From: Pseudomonas oligotrophica
Lineage (GTDB): Bacteria; Pseudomonadota; Gammaproteobacteria; Pseudomonadales; Pseudomonadaceae
Direction of reading: 5' to 3'
Assembly: GCF_021726475.1 (NCBI RefSeq)
Contig: NZ_JAKJRU010000010.1
Location: 1-64,000, forward strand
Length of the DNA: 64,000 nucleotides
Made by a program: the position numbers and the translations under genes. Every line of letters starts with the position of its first letter. The stretch's first letter is position 1. This document shows positions 1 to 11,599 of this stretch, piece by piece. The notes below the pieces were generated by a model. That model searched no databases, had not been told where the DNA came from, and worked only from the letters and a program-made list of their open reading frames with translations.

Positions 1-47
1 TGATTTATCAGGCTTTTCCATCGAAGTGCGCTGCGAAAGTGGTGCGC

Positions 48-75
48 ATTATAGGCGGGTTTCGGAGGGCGTCAA
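48..75 (-). promoter_or_regulatory. rrn P1-like sigma70 promoter facing left
   Basis: On the minus strand a TTGACG -35 (75-70) and a perfect TATAAT -10 (53-48) are separated by 16 bp. The -10 is followed by a GC-rich discriminator (GCGCACC) and the -35 is preceded by an AT-rich stretch (about 76-100) that looks like an UP element. This combination is the hallmark of rRNA and tRNA promoters; E. coli rrnB P1 also has a 16-bp spacer and TATAATGCGC. The transcript would run off the left edge. The promoter is well supported. That it serves a stable RNA is inference. Confidence 0.6.
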
Positions 76-180
76 CAATTGAGAGCAAAATAAATAATGG
101 TCGGGTTCGGGTGACCAGCGCTACTTCCATTTCCTTCAAAGGTCAGATGACAGCCGATAAACTGATAACCCACTTCCGCG

Positions 181-1530
181 ATGCCTCCCTATATGTATAA
201 AGCCGACGCCGCGCCGCTGGATCTCGTTCTGTTTCCAACCTGGCTCGTGCCGGTGGAGCCAGCCGGGGTCGTTCTGACGAATCATGCCCTGGGCGTGCGC
301 GATGGGCGCATTGCGCTGATTGCCGCTCGCGCCGAAGCAGAGGCATATCCCGCTCGGCAGAGGCTCGAGTTGCCGGGGATGCTGCTCGCGCCCGGACTGG
401 TGAACGCTCACGGCCATGCGGCGATGACCTTGTTCCGCGGCCTCGCTGATGACCTATCGCTGCGGACCTGGCTTTCGGATCATATCTGGCCCGCAGAGCG
501 ACGCTGGGTCGATGAGGCCTTCATCCGGGTCGGCACCGAACTGGCGATCGCCGAGCAGCTCCAGGGCGGTATCACCTGCTTCTCCGACATGTATTTCCAC
601 CCGGAAGCCGTCAGCGAGGTCGTCCATCGCACAGGCGTCAGGGCTCAGATCACCATACCGATCATGGACTTCCCCGTCCCTGGCGCACGGGATTCGGCCG
701 AGTCGCTGCGCAAGGGCCTGGCGCTGTTCGACGACCTGAAGCACCACCCGAGGATAACTGTCGCATTCGGGCCCCATGCGCCGTACTCGGTGAGCGATGA
801 CAAGCTCAGTGCACTCCAGGTGCTGATAGGGGAGATGGATGCAGGCATCCACATGCATGTTCACGAAACGGCGCACGAGATCGACGAGGGCATGCGCCTG
901 TATGGCGAACGACCGCTGGCCCGACTGGCGCGCCGGCAGTTGCTTGGCCCGCGTTTCCAGGCCGTGCACATGACCCAGGTGAACGAAGCGGACCTGGCGC
1001 TGCTCGTCGAGCACAACTGCAGTGTGATCCACTGTCCTGAATCCAATCTCAAGCTGGCCAGCGGCTTCTGTCCGGTGGAGCGACTGTGGGAAGCAGGCGT
1101 CAACGTCGCCATCGGTACTGATGGCGCGGCGAGCAACAATGATCTCGACCTGCTTGGCGAAACCCGCACCGCGGCACTGCTGGCCAAGGCGGTGGCTGGC
1201 TCTGCTACCGCACTCGACGCCCATCGCGCCCTGCGTATGGCGACGCTGAACGGAGCACGCGCGCTGGGTCTCGAAGACAGCATCGGTTCGCTGGAAGTCG
1301 GCAAGGCCGCAGACCTGGTCGCATTCGACCTGTCCGGCCTGGCCCAGCAGCCAATCTACGATCCCGTCTCGCAGCTCATCTATTCCTGCAGCCGCGACCA
1401 GGTGCGCCACGTCTGGGTCGCGGGAAAGCAGCTGCTGGACAACCGCCGACTGAGCCGAATCGATGAGCAATCCCTCGCCGGACAGGTACGCGACTGGGGC
1501 GAGCGCATCGCCAGCGGAGACAAATCTTGA
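181..1530 (+). CDS. mtaD: 5-methylthioadenosine/S-adenosylhomocysteine deaminase
   Basis: Zinc-dependent amidohydrolase of the TRZ/ATZ family (449 aa), expected to deaminate methylthioadenosine to methylthioinosine in purine/methionine salvage. The metal-binding NAHGHAAM motif lies near residue 75, further metal ligands lie in HMHVHE and the [12 protein letters not shown] segment, and the catalytic aspartate region is GTDGAASNN. The length fits the family. The start at 181 lacks a clear Shine-Dalgarno, and an ATG at 196 in the same frame is possible. The adjacent ubiG gene on the same strand is the usual Pseudomonas arrangement. The family is clear; the MTA preference is taken from the Pseudomonas orthologue. 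Confidence 0.88.
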   Translation: MPPYMYKADAAPLDLVLFPTWLVPVEPAGVVLTNHALGVRDGRIALIAARAEAEAYPARQRLELPGMLLAPGLVNAHGHAAMTLFRGLADDLSLRTWLSDHIWPAERRWVDEAFIRVGTELAIAEQLQGGITCFSDMYFHPEAVSEVVHRTGVRAQITIPIMDFPVPGARDSAESLRKGLALFDDLKHHPRITVAFGPHAPYSVSDDKLSALQVLIGEMDAGIHMHVHETAHEIDEGMRLYGERPLARLARRQLLGPRFQAVHMTQVNEADLALLVEHNCSVIHCPESNLKLASGFCPVERLWEAGVNVAIGTDGAASNNDLDLLGETRTAALLAKAVAGSATALDAHRALRMATLNGARALGLEDSIGSLEVGKAADLVAFDLSGLAQQPIYDPVSQLIYSCSRDQVRHVWVAGKQLLDNRRLSRIDEQSLAGQVRDWGERIASGDKS

Positions 1531-1639
1531 CCCACGAGGGCGGCCACTGCCGGAATGTCGTGTACAGTGCCGTTTTCAGAACGAAGCCGGGCACCAAGCG
1601 ACTGCGCTGCCCCATCTACAGCTTGCAACGGACCTGATC

Positions 1640-2338
1640 ATGAGCAACGTCGACCACGCCGAAATCGCGAAATTCGAAGCCCTGGCCCATCGCTGGTGGG
1701 ACCGCGAGAGCGAGTTCAAGCCCCTGCACGAAATCAATCCGCTACGGGTCAACTGGATCGACGACCACATCAGGCTCGCCGGCAAGAAGGTACTGGATGT
1801 CGGGTGTGGCGGCGGCATCCTCAGCGAGGCCATGGCCCGTCGCGGCGCTACAGTCACCGGCATCGACATGGGCGAGGCGCCCCTGGCGGTGGCTCGCCTG
1901 CACCAGCTCGAATCCGAACTGGAAATCGACTATCGGCAGACCACCGCCGAAGCGATGGCAGCCGAATGTCCCGGACAGTTCGACGTGGTGACCTGCCTGG
2001 AGATGCTCGAGCACGTCCCCGACCCGGCATCGGTCATTCGCGCCTGCCATGCGCTGGTCAAGCCCGGCGGCCAGGTGTTCTTTTCGACCATCAATCGCAA
2101 TCCGAAGGCCTACGCCCTGGCAATCGTCGGCGCCGAGTACGTACTGCAACTGCTGCCCAGGGGTACCCACGACTACCGCAAGTTCATCCGCCCTTCCGAA
2201 CTGGGCGCCTGGAGCCGGGCGACCGGCCTTGCCGTCCACGAGATGATCGGCCTCACCTACAACCCGCTGACCAAGCAGTACAAGCTCACCGACGACGTCG
2301 ATGTGAACTACATGGTCCGCACCGTCAAGGAGGCCTGA
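1640..2338 (+). CDS. ubiG: Ubiquinone biosynthesis O-methyltransferase UbiG
   Basis: Class I SAM-dependent methyltransferase (232 aa) that carries out both O-methylations in ubiquinone synthesis. The SAM-binding motif [13 protein letters not shown] starts near residue 52, and the motif-III-like [11 protein letters not shown] and motif RKFIRPSEL are typical of UbiG. I chose the ATG at 1640 ([13 protein letters not shown]), which matches the conserved family N-terminus; a longer open frame from 1463 overlaps mtaD and is not conserved. The stop overlaps the mupP start (TGATG), indicating translational coupling. Confidence 0.95.
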   Translation: MSNVDHAEIAKFEALAHRWWDRESEFKPLHEINPLRVNWIDDHIRLAGKKVLDVGCGGGILSEAMARRGATVTGIDMGEAPLAVARLHQLESELEIDYRQTTAEAMAAECPGQFDVVTCLEMLEHVPDPASVIRACHALVKPGGQVFFSTINRNPKAYALAIVGAEYVLQLLPRGTHDYRKFIRPSELGAWSRATGLAVHEMIGLTYNPLTKQYKLTDDVDVNYMVRTVKEA

Positions 2339-3009
2339 TGCGCCTGCGCGCCGTACTGTTCGACATGGATGGCACCCTGCTGGACACCGCGCCGGACTTC
2401 GTCGCCGTGATCCAGGCCATGCGCCAGGCTCGCGGCCTGCCACCGGTCGAAGAAGACTGCGTACGCGACGTGGTGTCCGGTGGCGCCCGCGCGATGGTCC
2501 TCGGCGCCTTCGAAGTGGACCCGCAGTCGGCCGAGTTCGAACAGCTTCGGCTGGAATTCCTCGATCGCTACCAGGATCACTGCGCCATTTACAGCCGGCT
2601 CTACGACGGCATGGAGCAGCTGCTGGCCGATATCGAACGCGCCGGGCTGCTCTGGGGCGTCGTGACCAACAAGCCGGTGCGCTTCGCCGAACCGATCATG
2701 CATCGGCTCGGCCTGGCCGAGCGTTCTGCCGTACTGGTCTGCCCCGATCACGTATCGCGCAGCAAGCCGGACCCGGAGCCCATGCTGCTCGCCTGCAGCA
2801 AGCTGAATCTGGACCCTGCCAGCGTGCTCTTCGTCGGCGACGACCTGCGCGACATCGAGTCCGGGCGAGCCGCCGGCAGCCGGACCGCCGCGGTGCGCTA
2901 CGGCTACATCCACCCGGCCGACAATCCGGGCAACTGGGGCGCCGACGTGGTGGTGTCCCACCCGCTGGAGCTTCGCACCGTTCTCGACCACGCGCTTTGC
3001 CGCTGCTGA
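2338..3009 (+). CDS. mupP: N-acetylmuramic acid 6-phosphate phosphatase MupP (HAD family)
   Basis: HAD-superfamily phosphatase of 223 aa. The nucleophile motif [10 protein letters not shown] is at residues 8-17, motif II lies in VVTNKPV, motif III lysine in SKPDPEP, and motif IV is VGDDLRDIE. In Pseudomonas the gene directly after ubiG encodes MupP, which removes phosphate from MurNAc-6-phosphate in the cell-wall recycling route; older annotation calls it phosphoglycolate phosphatase. Its start overlaps the ubiG stop. The assignment as MupP rather than Gph rests on family similarity and context. Confidence 0.85.
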   Translation: MRLRAVLFDMDGTLLDTAPDFVAVIQAMRQARGLPPVEEDCVRDVVSGGARAMVLGAFEVDPQSAEFEQLRLEFLDRYQDHCAIYSRLYDGMEQLLADIERAGLLWGVVTNKPVRFAEPIMHRLGLAERSAVLVCPDHVSRSKPDPEPMLLACSKLNLDPASVLFVGDDLRDIESGRAAGSRTAAVRYGYIHPADNPGNWGADVVVSHPLELRTVLDHALCRC

Positions 3010-3047
3010 CCACCACCGCCTCAACCTTCATCGCTGTGAGACATTCC

Positions 3048-3791
3048 ATGTTCGACTACACCGCCCGCCCCGAGCTGCTCGCCGGCCGCATCATCCTCGT
3101 GACCGGCGCTGGCCGCGGTATCGGCGAAGCCGCCGCCAAGGCCTATGCAGCCCACGGCGCCACGGTGCTGCTGCTGGGCAAGACCGAAGAGAACCTCAAT
3201 CGGGTGTACGACGAGATCGAGGCGGCCGGCCATCCGCAGCCGGCGGTCATTCCGTTCAACCTGGAAACGGCGCTGCCACACCAGTACGACGAACTGGCAG
3301 CGATGATCGAGCGGGAGTTCGGCCGCCTCGACGGCCTGCTGCACAACGCCTCGATCGTCGGCCCGCGCACACCGGTCGAGCAGCTGTCCGGCGAGAACTT
3401 CATGCGTGTCATGCAGGTGAACGTCAATGCGACCTTCATGCTCACCAGCACCCTGTTGCCGCTGTTGAAGCTGTCGCCGGATGCCTCGATCGTCTTCACC
3501 TCGAGCAGCGTGGGCCGCAAGGGCCGCGCCTACTGGGGCGCCTATGCGGTGTCGAAATTCGCCACCGAAGGCCTGGTGCAGGTCGTTGCCGACGAACTGG
3601 ACGGCACCGCCTCCGTGCGTGCCAACAGTGTCAACCCGGGGGCGACGCGCACGGACATGCGGGCCAAGGCCTACCCGGGCGAGAACCCGATGGTCAACCC
3701 GTTGCCCGCCGAGATCATGCCGGTCTACCTCTACCTGATGGGGCCGGACAGCGCTGGCATCAACGGCCAGGCCTTCGACGCCCAGGGCTGA
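3048..3791 (+). CDS. YciK-family short-chain dehydrogenase
   Basis: Classical SDR oxidoreductase (247 aa). The cofactor motif TGAGRGIGEA starts near residue 19, HNASIVG corresponds to the NNAG motif, and the catalytic Ser-Tyr-Lys set is in FTSSSVGRKGRAYWGAYAVSK (Tyr followed by VSK). The ATG at 3048 gives the conserved YciK-type start; the frame is open further upstream but overlaps mupP. The substrate is unknown. It lies 38 bp after mupP, probably in the same transcript, and a strong terminator follows. Confidence 0.9.
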   Translation: MFDYTARPELLAGRIILVTGAGRGIGEAAAKAYAAHGATVLLLGKTEENLNRVYDEIEAAGHPQPAVIPFNLETALPHQYDELAAMIEREFGRLDGLLHNASIVGPRTPVEQLSGENFMRVMQVNVNATFMLTSTLLPLLKLSPDASIVFTSSSVGRKGRAYWGAYAVSKFATEGLVQVVADELDGTASVRANSVNPGATRTDMRAKAYPGENPMVNPLPAEIMPVYLYLMGPDSAGINGQAFDAQG

Positions 3792-3816
3792 GCAGGTACG
3801 CCGGCCGAAGCCCCAT

Positions 3817-3847
3817 GAAAAAGCGCCCCGAGGGGCGCTTTTTTTTC
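3817..3847. terminator. Bidirectional rho-independent terminator
   Basis: A perfect stem AAGCGCCCC/GGGGCGCTT with a two-base loop (3821-3840) is flanked by an A-run on the left and eight T residues on the right. It can stop both the rightward mtaD-ubiG-mupP-SDR transcript and the leftward rluB transcript, whose genes converge here. Confidence 0.9.
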
Positions 3848-4928
3848 AGCTGTCGCGTCGACGACCGCCACGACCGCCGGGCTTGTCGGACGAACCGCCA
3901 CGACTCGGCGCCGGCTTGCGCCGGTTGTCGCTCGGACGCTCGGCCAGTGGCGTACCCCGTCCTTCGGCCGGACGCGGCTTGCGCGCGGCCGGCTCACGCG
4001 GCGCGCGGCTGCCTTCGGGGCGCACATCGGCATCCTCGGCGGGCCGCAATACACGCGCGCGGCGGTCAGTACGGGCGACGGGCTTGGCGATCTTGCGCTG
4101 CATGCGCTCGATCTTCTCCTTGGTGCGCGTCTTCATTTCCGGCAGCGCCACCGGCTTGAGGCCGACTTCCTCGCTGAGGATGTCCACCTCGGCCTGGGCC
4201 ATTTCCCGCCAGCGTCCCATGGGCAGGTCGGAGGTCATGAACACCGGGCCGAAGCGCACGCGCTTGAGCCGGCTCACCACCACGCCCTGGGATTCCCACA
4301 AGCGGCGTACTTCGCGGTTGCGGCCTTCCATCACCACGCAGTGGTACCAGTGGTTGAGCCCCTCGCCGCCGGGCGCCTGCTTGATGTCGGTGAAGCGCGC
4401 CGGGCCGTCTTCGAGCATGACGCCGGTCTTCAACTGCTCGAGCATCTCCTCGGTCACCTCGCCACGCACGCGCACGGCGTACTCGCGATCCATCTCGTAG
4501 GACGGATGCATCAGCCGGTTGGCCAGTTCGCCATCGGTGGTGAACAGCAGCAAGCCGGTGGTGTTGATGTCGAGACGACCGACATTGATCCAGCGCCCGT
4601 CCTTCAGGCGCGGCAGGCGATCGAAAATGGTCGGCCGGCCTTCCGGGTCGCTGCGCGTGCAGATCTCGCCTTCGGGCTTGTTGTAGATCAGTACGCGGCG
4701 AACGACCTGGCCCGCGTCCTCGCGCTTGATCAGGCGGCCATCGACAGCGATGGCATCCTGCGGCTCCACGCGCTGGCCGAGGCTGGCCACCACGCCGTTG
4801 ACCTTCACCCGGCCTTCGCTGATCCAGGCCTCGGCGTCGCGTCGCGAGGCCAGGCCCATACGCGCCAGCACCTTCTGCAGCTTCTCGCCGCTGGTGGTAT
4901 GGGGAACGGAATCTTCGTGTTCGGTCAT
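3846..4928 (-). CDS. rluB: 23S rRNA pseudouridine(2605) synthase RluB
   Basis: RsuA/RluB-family pseudouridine synthase (360 aa). An N-terminal S4 RNA-binding domain (about residues 14-60, EKLQKVLARMGLASRR) precedes the catalytic domain with the family motif GRLDINTTGLLL, whose Asp120 is the nucleophile. After about residue 265 the protein has a long basic, disordered tail rich in Arg, Pro and Gly, as in many pseudomonad RluB proteins, probably for rRNA contact. A ribosome-binding site (GGAGGTGCC) precedes the ATG. It lies downstream of eda on the same strand, 84 bp away. Confidence 0.93.
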   Translation of the reverse strand: MTEHEDSVPHTTSGEKLQKVLARMGLASRRDAEAWISEGRVKVNGVVASLGQRVEPQDAIAVDGRLIKREDAGQVVRRVLIYNKPEGEICTRSDPEGRPTIFDRLPRLKDGRWINVGRLDINTTGLLLFTTDGELANRLMHPSYEMDREYAVRVRGEVTEEMLEQLKTGVMLEDGPARFTDIKQAPGGEGLNHWYHCVVMEGRNREVRRLWESQGVVVSRLKRVRFGPVFMTSDLPMGRWREMAQAEVDILSEEVGLKPVALPEMKTRTKEKIERMQRKIAKPVARTDRRARVLRPAEDADVRPEGSRAPREPAARKPRPAEGRGTPLAERPSDNRRKPAPSRGGSSDKPGGRGGRRRDS

Positions 4929-5012
4929 CCTGGCACCTCCCGGTGTGTCATATCCGATGGAAAAGGGCGCGCATCATACTCGCATCCCCGACGAATCACG
5001 AGCGCCGCCCGT

Positions 5013-5657
5013 TCAGCCCAGTGCGGCCAGCGCCGCTGCACTGGCCTGCTCGATCGCCGCCCACTGGCCGCCCTTGAGCGCGGCCGGTTCGATCATCCAG
5101 GTCCCGCCGACGCACATGACGCTGCCCAGCGCCAGATAGTTCGACGCGTTGCCGGCATTCACCCCACCCGTGGGGCAGAAGCGCACGTCCGGGAAGGGCC
5201 CGGCGAACGCCTTCAGCGCGCCGATGCCGCCGCAGACCTCGGCCGGGAACAGCTTGAAGCGTCGATAGCCCAGCGCGTAGCCCTCCATCAGCTCGCTGGC
5301 GGTGGCCACGCCGGGCAGCAGCGGGACGGAGCAGACCACGCCGGCCTCGAGCAGCTCGCGGCTGGCGCCCGGCGAGACGATGAACTGCGCGCCGGCAGCT
5401 TCGACCTCGTCCATCATCCGTCGGTCGAGCACCGTGCCGGCGCCGACCACCAGTTCCGGCCGCTGCTCGCGCAGCAGGCGGATGGCGGTCAACCCATGGG
5501 CCGAGCGCAGGGTGATCTCCAGGGTTTTCAGGCCACCGGCGGCCAGCGCATCGGCCAGCGGGAGGATCTGCTCCTCGCTGGCGATGGTGATGACCGGCAG
5601 GATGCGCGCTCGATTGCAGATCGCTTCGATCAGGGCAGCCTTCTGCTCCATCGACAT
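5013..5657 (-). CDS. eda: KDPG aldolase (2-dehydro-3-deoxyphosphogluconate aldolase)
   Basis: Class I aldolase of 214 aa that splits 2-keto-3-deoxy-6-phosphogluconate to pyruvate and glyceraldehyde-3-phosphate, the last step of the Entner-Doudoroff pathway. The Schiff-base lysine is Lys135 in RRFKLFPAE and the catalytic glutamate is Glu47 in LEITLRS; GAGTVL is also conserved. The frame is open further upstream, but the ATG at 5657 (MSMEQK) has a good GAGGAG site 7 bp ahead. It follows pgl after 17 bp in a zwf-pgl-eda operon and should share HexR control. Confidence 0.95.
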   Translation of the reverse strand: MSMEQKAALIEAICNRARILPVITIASEEQILPLADALAAGGLKTLEITLRSAHGLTAIRLLREQRPELVVGAGTVLDRRMMDEVEAAGAQFIVSPGASRELLEAGVVCSVPLLPGVATASELMEGYALGYRRFKLFPAEVCGGIGALKAFAGPFPDVRFCPTGGVNAGNASNYLALGSVMCVGGTWMIEPAALKGGQWAAIEQASAAALAALG

Positions 5658-5674
5658 ATCAGGACTCCTCGGCC

Positions 5675-6374
5675 TCAGGGGCACCAGTAGATTTCCAGGG
5701 GGGAATGCAGGAACGCACGGATCGGCATGCGCAGCGGATCGGCGGTGAGCGCCAGGCGCAGGGTCTCCAGCTTGGCCATTCCCTGAATGGCCAGGTACTG
5801 GGTGCGCGCGGCAGACAACAGCGGGTAGCTCATGCTCAGCCGCTCGCGCGGCTCGCTCGGCGCCTGGGTCGGCACGCACAGCTGCGGGCAGTCGTCGCCC
5901 AGCGCATGCGCCAGGTTGTCGTTACCGGGGAACAGCGACGCGGTGTGCCCGTCCTCGCCCATGCCCAGCACCAGCACGTCGATCGGCTGGGCCAGCGCCT
6001 CGAGACGCGCATCCGCCAGGCGTGCGGCCGCGGCCAGGCTGGCCGCCGGCTGGTACAGGCCGATAAACTGGGCCTGCGCCGCACGGCCCTGCAGCAGATG
6101 GCGACGCACCAGGCCTTCGTTGCTGGCTGCATCGGTCGGCGGCACCCAGCGTTCGTCGGCGAGGCTGACCTGGACTTTGCTCCAGTCCAGCTCGCGCCGG
6201 CACAACGCCTCGAAGAACGGCACCGGGCTGCGCCCACCGGAGACCACCAGGCTCGCCACGCCATGGGTGTGCACCGCGTAGTCGAGCACTTGGGCCGCGC
6301 CATCGGCCATGACCTCGGCCATGCGCTCGGCGTCAGCCAGGCTGTGGGCCACGACGCCAGTGGGTAGATCGAGT

Positions 6375-6388
<14 letters not shown>
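5675..6388 (-). CDS. pgl: 6-phosphogluconolactonase
   Basis: SugarNagase/DevB-type 6-phosphogluconolactonase (237 aa) that hydrolyses 6-phosphogluconolactone to 6-phosphogluconate. Visible family motifs are VSGGRSP near residue 49, LADERWVP with SNEG, and [15 protein letters not shown]. The ATG at 6388 is preceded by GGAGG at 7 bp; a start 18 bp upstream is possible but lacks this site. The 5' end overlaps the zwf 3' end by 14 bp, indicating coupled translation within zwf-pgl-eda. Confidence 0.94.
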
Positions 6389-7844
<1,456 letters not shown>

Positions 7845-7847
7845 AAT

Positions 7848-7863
7848 TTGATTCTACTAACAA
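7848..7863. promoter_or_regulatory. Weak candidate HexR operator near zwf start
   Basis: The sequence TTGA-N8-ACAA differs at one position from the published HexR pattern TTGT-N7/8-ACAA. It would lie just downstream of the predicted zwf transcription start, a place where a bound repressor would block transcription. One of several candidate sites around HexR-controlled genes here, and the weakest. Confidence 0.3.
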
Positions 7864-7872
7864 GGTAACGGA

Positions 7873-7901
7873 AGTACACGCCAAAGCCCGGATTGAATCA
7901 A
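7873..7901 (-). promoter_or_regulatory. Candidate zwf promoter
   Basis: On the minus strand TTGATT (7901-7896) and TGTACT (7878-7873) are spaced by 17 bp, which would place the transcription start near 7866, about 20 bp before the zwf ATG. The two candidate HexR sites flank it. Confidence 0.35.
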
Positions 7902-7911
7902 GCCTCAAACG

Positions 7912-7926
7912 TAGTAATAAATACAA
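7912..7926. promoter_or_regulatory. Candidate HexR operator between zwf and hexR
   Basis: TAGT-AATAAAT-ACAA matches TTGT-N7-ACAA with one mismatch. It has the same 7-bp spacing as the two sites upstream of edd and gapA. It lies in the divergent zwf/hexR control region, where HexR is known to bind in Pseudomonas, suggesting control of zwf and autoregulation. Confidence 0.5.
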
Positions 7927-7949
7927 CATTTCCAGAAAACGATATCCCG

Positions 7950-7979
7950 TTGGTGGGAAACCGGGCGCACCAGTAGGAT
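7950..7979 (+). promoter_or_regulatory. Candidate hexR promoter
   Basis: TTGGTG (7950-7955) and TAGGAT (7974-7979) with an 18-bp spacer lie 38 bp before the hexR ATG. Matches to the sigma70 consensus are moderate. Confidence 0.3.
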
Positions 7980-8017
7980 AGGCCACCGAATCCGTAGCCC
8001 CAGACAAAGGAACAGAC

Positions 8018-8884
8018 ATGGAGCGCGCGAGAAATCTCCTGGAGCAGATCCAGAATCGTCTCGACGACCTGAACAAGGCCGAACGCAAGGTCGCCGAGGC
8101 GATCCTGCAGGATCCCCAGCAGGCGACCCGCTACAGCATCGCCGCGCTCGCCCAGGCGGCGAAGGTCAGCGAGCCGACGGTCAACCGCTTCTGCCGCTCG
8201 TTCAACGTCGGCGGCTACCCCGAGCTGAAGATGCAGCTGGCGCAGAGCCTGGCCAGCGGCGCCGCCTATGTCAGCCGCGCGGTGGAAGCCGACGACGGCC
8301 CCGAGGCCTATACCCGCAAGATCTTCGGCAGCACCATCGCCTCGCTCGACGCCGCCTGCCAGAGCCTCGACCCGCAGCTGATCAGCCGCGCCGTGGACCT
8401 GTTGATCCAGGCGCGGCAGATCCACTTCTTCGGCCTCGGCGCCTCGGCCCCGGTGGCGCTGGATGCGCAGCACAAGTTCTTCCGCTTCAACCTCGCGGTG
8501 TCGGCGCATTCCGACGTACTGATGCAGCGCATGCTCGCCTCGGTGGCGCATACCGGCGACCTGTTCGTGATCATTTCCTACACCGGGCGCACCCGCGAAC
8601 TGGTGGACGTCGCCCGGCTGGCGCGGGAGAACGGCGCCTCGGTGCTCGGCCTGACCGCCGCCGGCTCGCCGCTGGCCCGGGTCTGCACCCTGAGCCTGGA
8701 CATCCCGTTGCCGGAGGACACCGACATCTACATGCCGATGACCTCGCGGATCGTCCAGCTGACCGTGCTCGACGTGCTGGCCACCGGGGTGACCCTGCGC
8801 CGCGGCGTGGACTTCCAACCGCACCTGCGCAAGGTCAAGGAGAGCCTGGTGCCGACCCGCTACCCGGGCGAGGAAGGCCACTGA
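8018..8884 (+). CDS. hexR: HexR transcriptional repressor of glucose metabolism
   Basis: RpiR-family regulator of 288 aa. An N-terminal helix-turn-helix (about residues 15-75, with [13 protein letters not shown] as the recognition helix) is followed by a SIS sugar-phosphate isomerase fold (about 125-260; [10 protein letters not shown] and [10 protein letters not shown] form the sugar-phosphate loop). In Pseudomonas HexR represses zwf-pgl-eda, edd and gapA and is released by KDPG. Its position divergent from zwf, and candidate operators in both control regions of this block, support the assignment. Confidence 0.94.
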   Translation: MERARNLLEQIQNRLDDLNKAERKVAEAILQDPQQATRYSIAALAQAAKVSEPTVNRFCRSFNVGGYPELKMQLAQSLASGAAYVSRAVEADDGPEAYTRKIFGSTIASLDAACQSLDPQLISRAVDLLIQARQIHFFGLGASAPVALDAQHKFFRFNLAVSAHSDVLMQRMLASVAHTGDLFVIISYTGRTRELVDVARLARENGASVLGLTAAGSPLARVCTLSLDIPLPEDTDIYMPMTSRIVQLTVLDVLATGVTLRRGVDFQPHLRKVKESLVPTRYPGEEGH

Positions 8885-8925
8885 GGCCGCGCCCGCCCGC
8901 CTAGCGGCGGCGGGCCCGGCACCCA

Positions 8926-10191
<1,266 letters not shown>

Positions 10192-10209
10192 TTATTCTTA
10201 TTTGCGGAT

Positions 10210-10230
10210 GCCGCGGATTACCGCCGCGGC
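10210..10230 (-). repeat. GC-rich hairpin in the porin leader
   Basis: GCCGCGG/CCGCGGC arms of 7 bp enclose a 7-base loop, 31 bp before the porin ATG. There is no T-tract, so it is not a classic terminator. In the polycistronic message it could protect or separate the porin mRNA from gtsD. Function is inferred only. Confidence 0.4.
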
Positions 10231-10427
10231 GACGGGTTCCTTGCGTTGCCCTTGTGCGTATGCGCACCTCACCGAACAGTGGGTACGCATGGCGCGGCCA
10301 GGCCGAGCACGCGGGGCACTCGGCAGGCGGTGTGGCGATTGGTTGCGCGGCGCAGCCTACGGTCGGCTGGCCCTGTGCGCGGGGCGCGCCATGCGCACGG
10401 CGCTGTTCGCGGAGGCCGCGGCGGCGC

Positions 10428-11588
10428 TCAGCCGCGCTTCAGCTGGGCCACCTTGCGCTCAGTGGCCTGGCGCTTTCCCGGCCGCAGGCGCTCGCCGCTG
10501 GCGGCGTCGAACAGCAGCACCCGAGCGGGATCGAACTGGAGCTGGAGGCGCGCCCCGGCCTGCGGCGCGGCGTCCGGTGCGACGCGGCAGCAGACCTTGG
10601 TGTCGTTGAGCGAGACGAACACCAGGGTGTCCGGGCCGGTCGGCTCGACCACCTCGACCTCGGCAGTCAGGCTCGGCAGCGTCGAGTCGGCGCCGGCCAG
10701 CTGGATCTGCTCGGGACGCACGCCAAGCAGCAGCTCGCGCCCTTCCAGCTCGGCGGCCTCGCCCAGCGCCAGTTCGCAGCGCGCCTGCCCCGCCACCCCG
10801 GTCGCCGACTCGAGCAGGCCGAAGCACTGGCCGTCGTGCAGCCGGGTGCGCAGCGGGACGAAGTTCATCGGCGGCGAGCCGATGAAGCTCGCCACGAACT
10901 GGTTGGCCGGGTCGTTGTAGATCTCGTGCGGCGTGCCGAACTGCTGGACGATGCCATCCTTCATCACCGCGACTTTGTCGCCGAGCGTCATCGCCTCGAT
11001 CTGATCGTGGGTGACATACACGGTGGTGGTCTTCAGCCGCTGGTGCATCAGCTTGATTTCGGTGCGCATCTCCACGCGCAGCTTGGCATCGAGGTTCGAC
11101 AGCGGCTCGTCGAACAGGTAGATCTTCGGTCGCCGCGCCAGCGCCCGGCCCATGGCCACGCGCTGCTGCTGGCCGCCGGACAGCTGCGACGGCTTGCGCA
11201 TCAGCAGGTGTTCGATCTGCAAGAGCTTGGCGACCCGCGCCACCTCCTCGTCGATCTTCTCCTGCGCCACCTTGCGCATCTTCAGGCCGAAGGCGATGTT
11301 GTCGCGCACGTTCATGGTCGGGTACAGCGCGTAGGACTGGAACACCATGGCGATGTCGCGATCCTTCGGGCTCATGCCGCTGACGTCCTGGCCGTCAACC
11401 AGGATCTGCCCGCCGGTGATGTCCTCCAAGCCGGCGATGGAGTTCATCAGCGTGGATTTGCCGCAGCCGGACGGGCCGACCAGGATCAGGAACTCGCCGG
11501 AGTCGATCTTCAGCTCGATGTTCTTCAGGGTGTCGGGTTGGCCGGCGCCGTAACGCTTGTGGACGTTGCACAGTTGCAGGGATGCCAT
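10428..11588 (-). CDS. gtsD: ABC sugar importer ATPase (MalK/GtsD type)
   Basis: Carbohydrate-importer ATPase of the CUT1 family (386 aa). Walker A GPSGCGKST near residue 38, Q-loop VFQSYALYP, signature LSGGQQQR, Walker B IYLFDEPLSNLD and the H-loop THDQ are all present, followed by a C-terminal TOBE/regulatory domain (from about residue 240). It energises the GtsBC permease and lies 11 bp after gtsC. Known pseudomonad GtsABCD imports glucose and mannose; the LamB-type porin nearby leaves maltose as a possibility. Confidence 0.9.
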   Translation of the reverse strand: MASLQLCNVHKRYGAGQPDTLKNIELKIDSGEFLILVGPSGCGKSTLMNSIAGLEDITGGQILVDGQDVSGMSPKDRDIAMVFQSYALYPTMNVRDNIAFGLKMRKVAQEKIDEEVARVAKLLQIEHLLMRKPSQLSGGQQQRVAMGRALARRPKIYLFDEPLSNLDAKLRVEMRTEIKLMHQRLKTTTVYVTHDQIEAMTLGDKVAVMKDGIVQQFGTPHEIYNDPANQFVASFIGSPPMNFVPLRTRLHDGQCFGLLESATGVAGQARCELALGEAAELEGRELLLGVRPEQIQLAGADSTLPSLTAEVEVVEPTGPDTLVFVSLNDTKVCCRVAPDAAPQAGARLQLQFDPARVLLFDAASGERLRPGKRQATERKVAQLKRG

Positions 11589-11599
11589 CGTGAATCACC

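Noticed and set aside
1-180. Short leftward frame beginning MEKPDKS at position 21
   Set aside because: Only seven codons are visible and there is no ribosome-binding site; it more likely belongs to an RNA leader.
1463-1639. Longer N-terminus for UbiG
   Set aside because: The added residues overlap the mtaD coding end and are not typical of UbiG.
8889-8920. GC-rich inverted repeat between hexR and the porin gene
   Set aside because: The stem has a bulge and there is no T-tract on either strand, so it is not a supported terminator.
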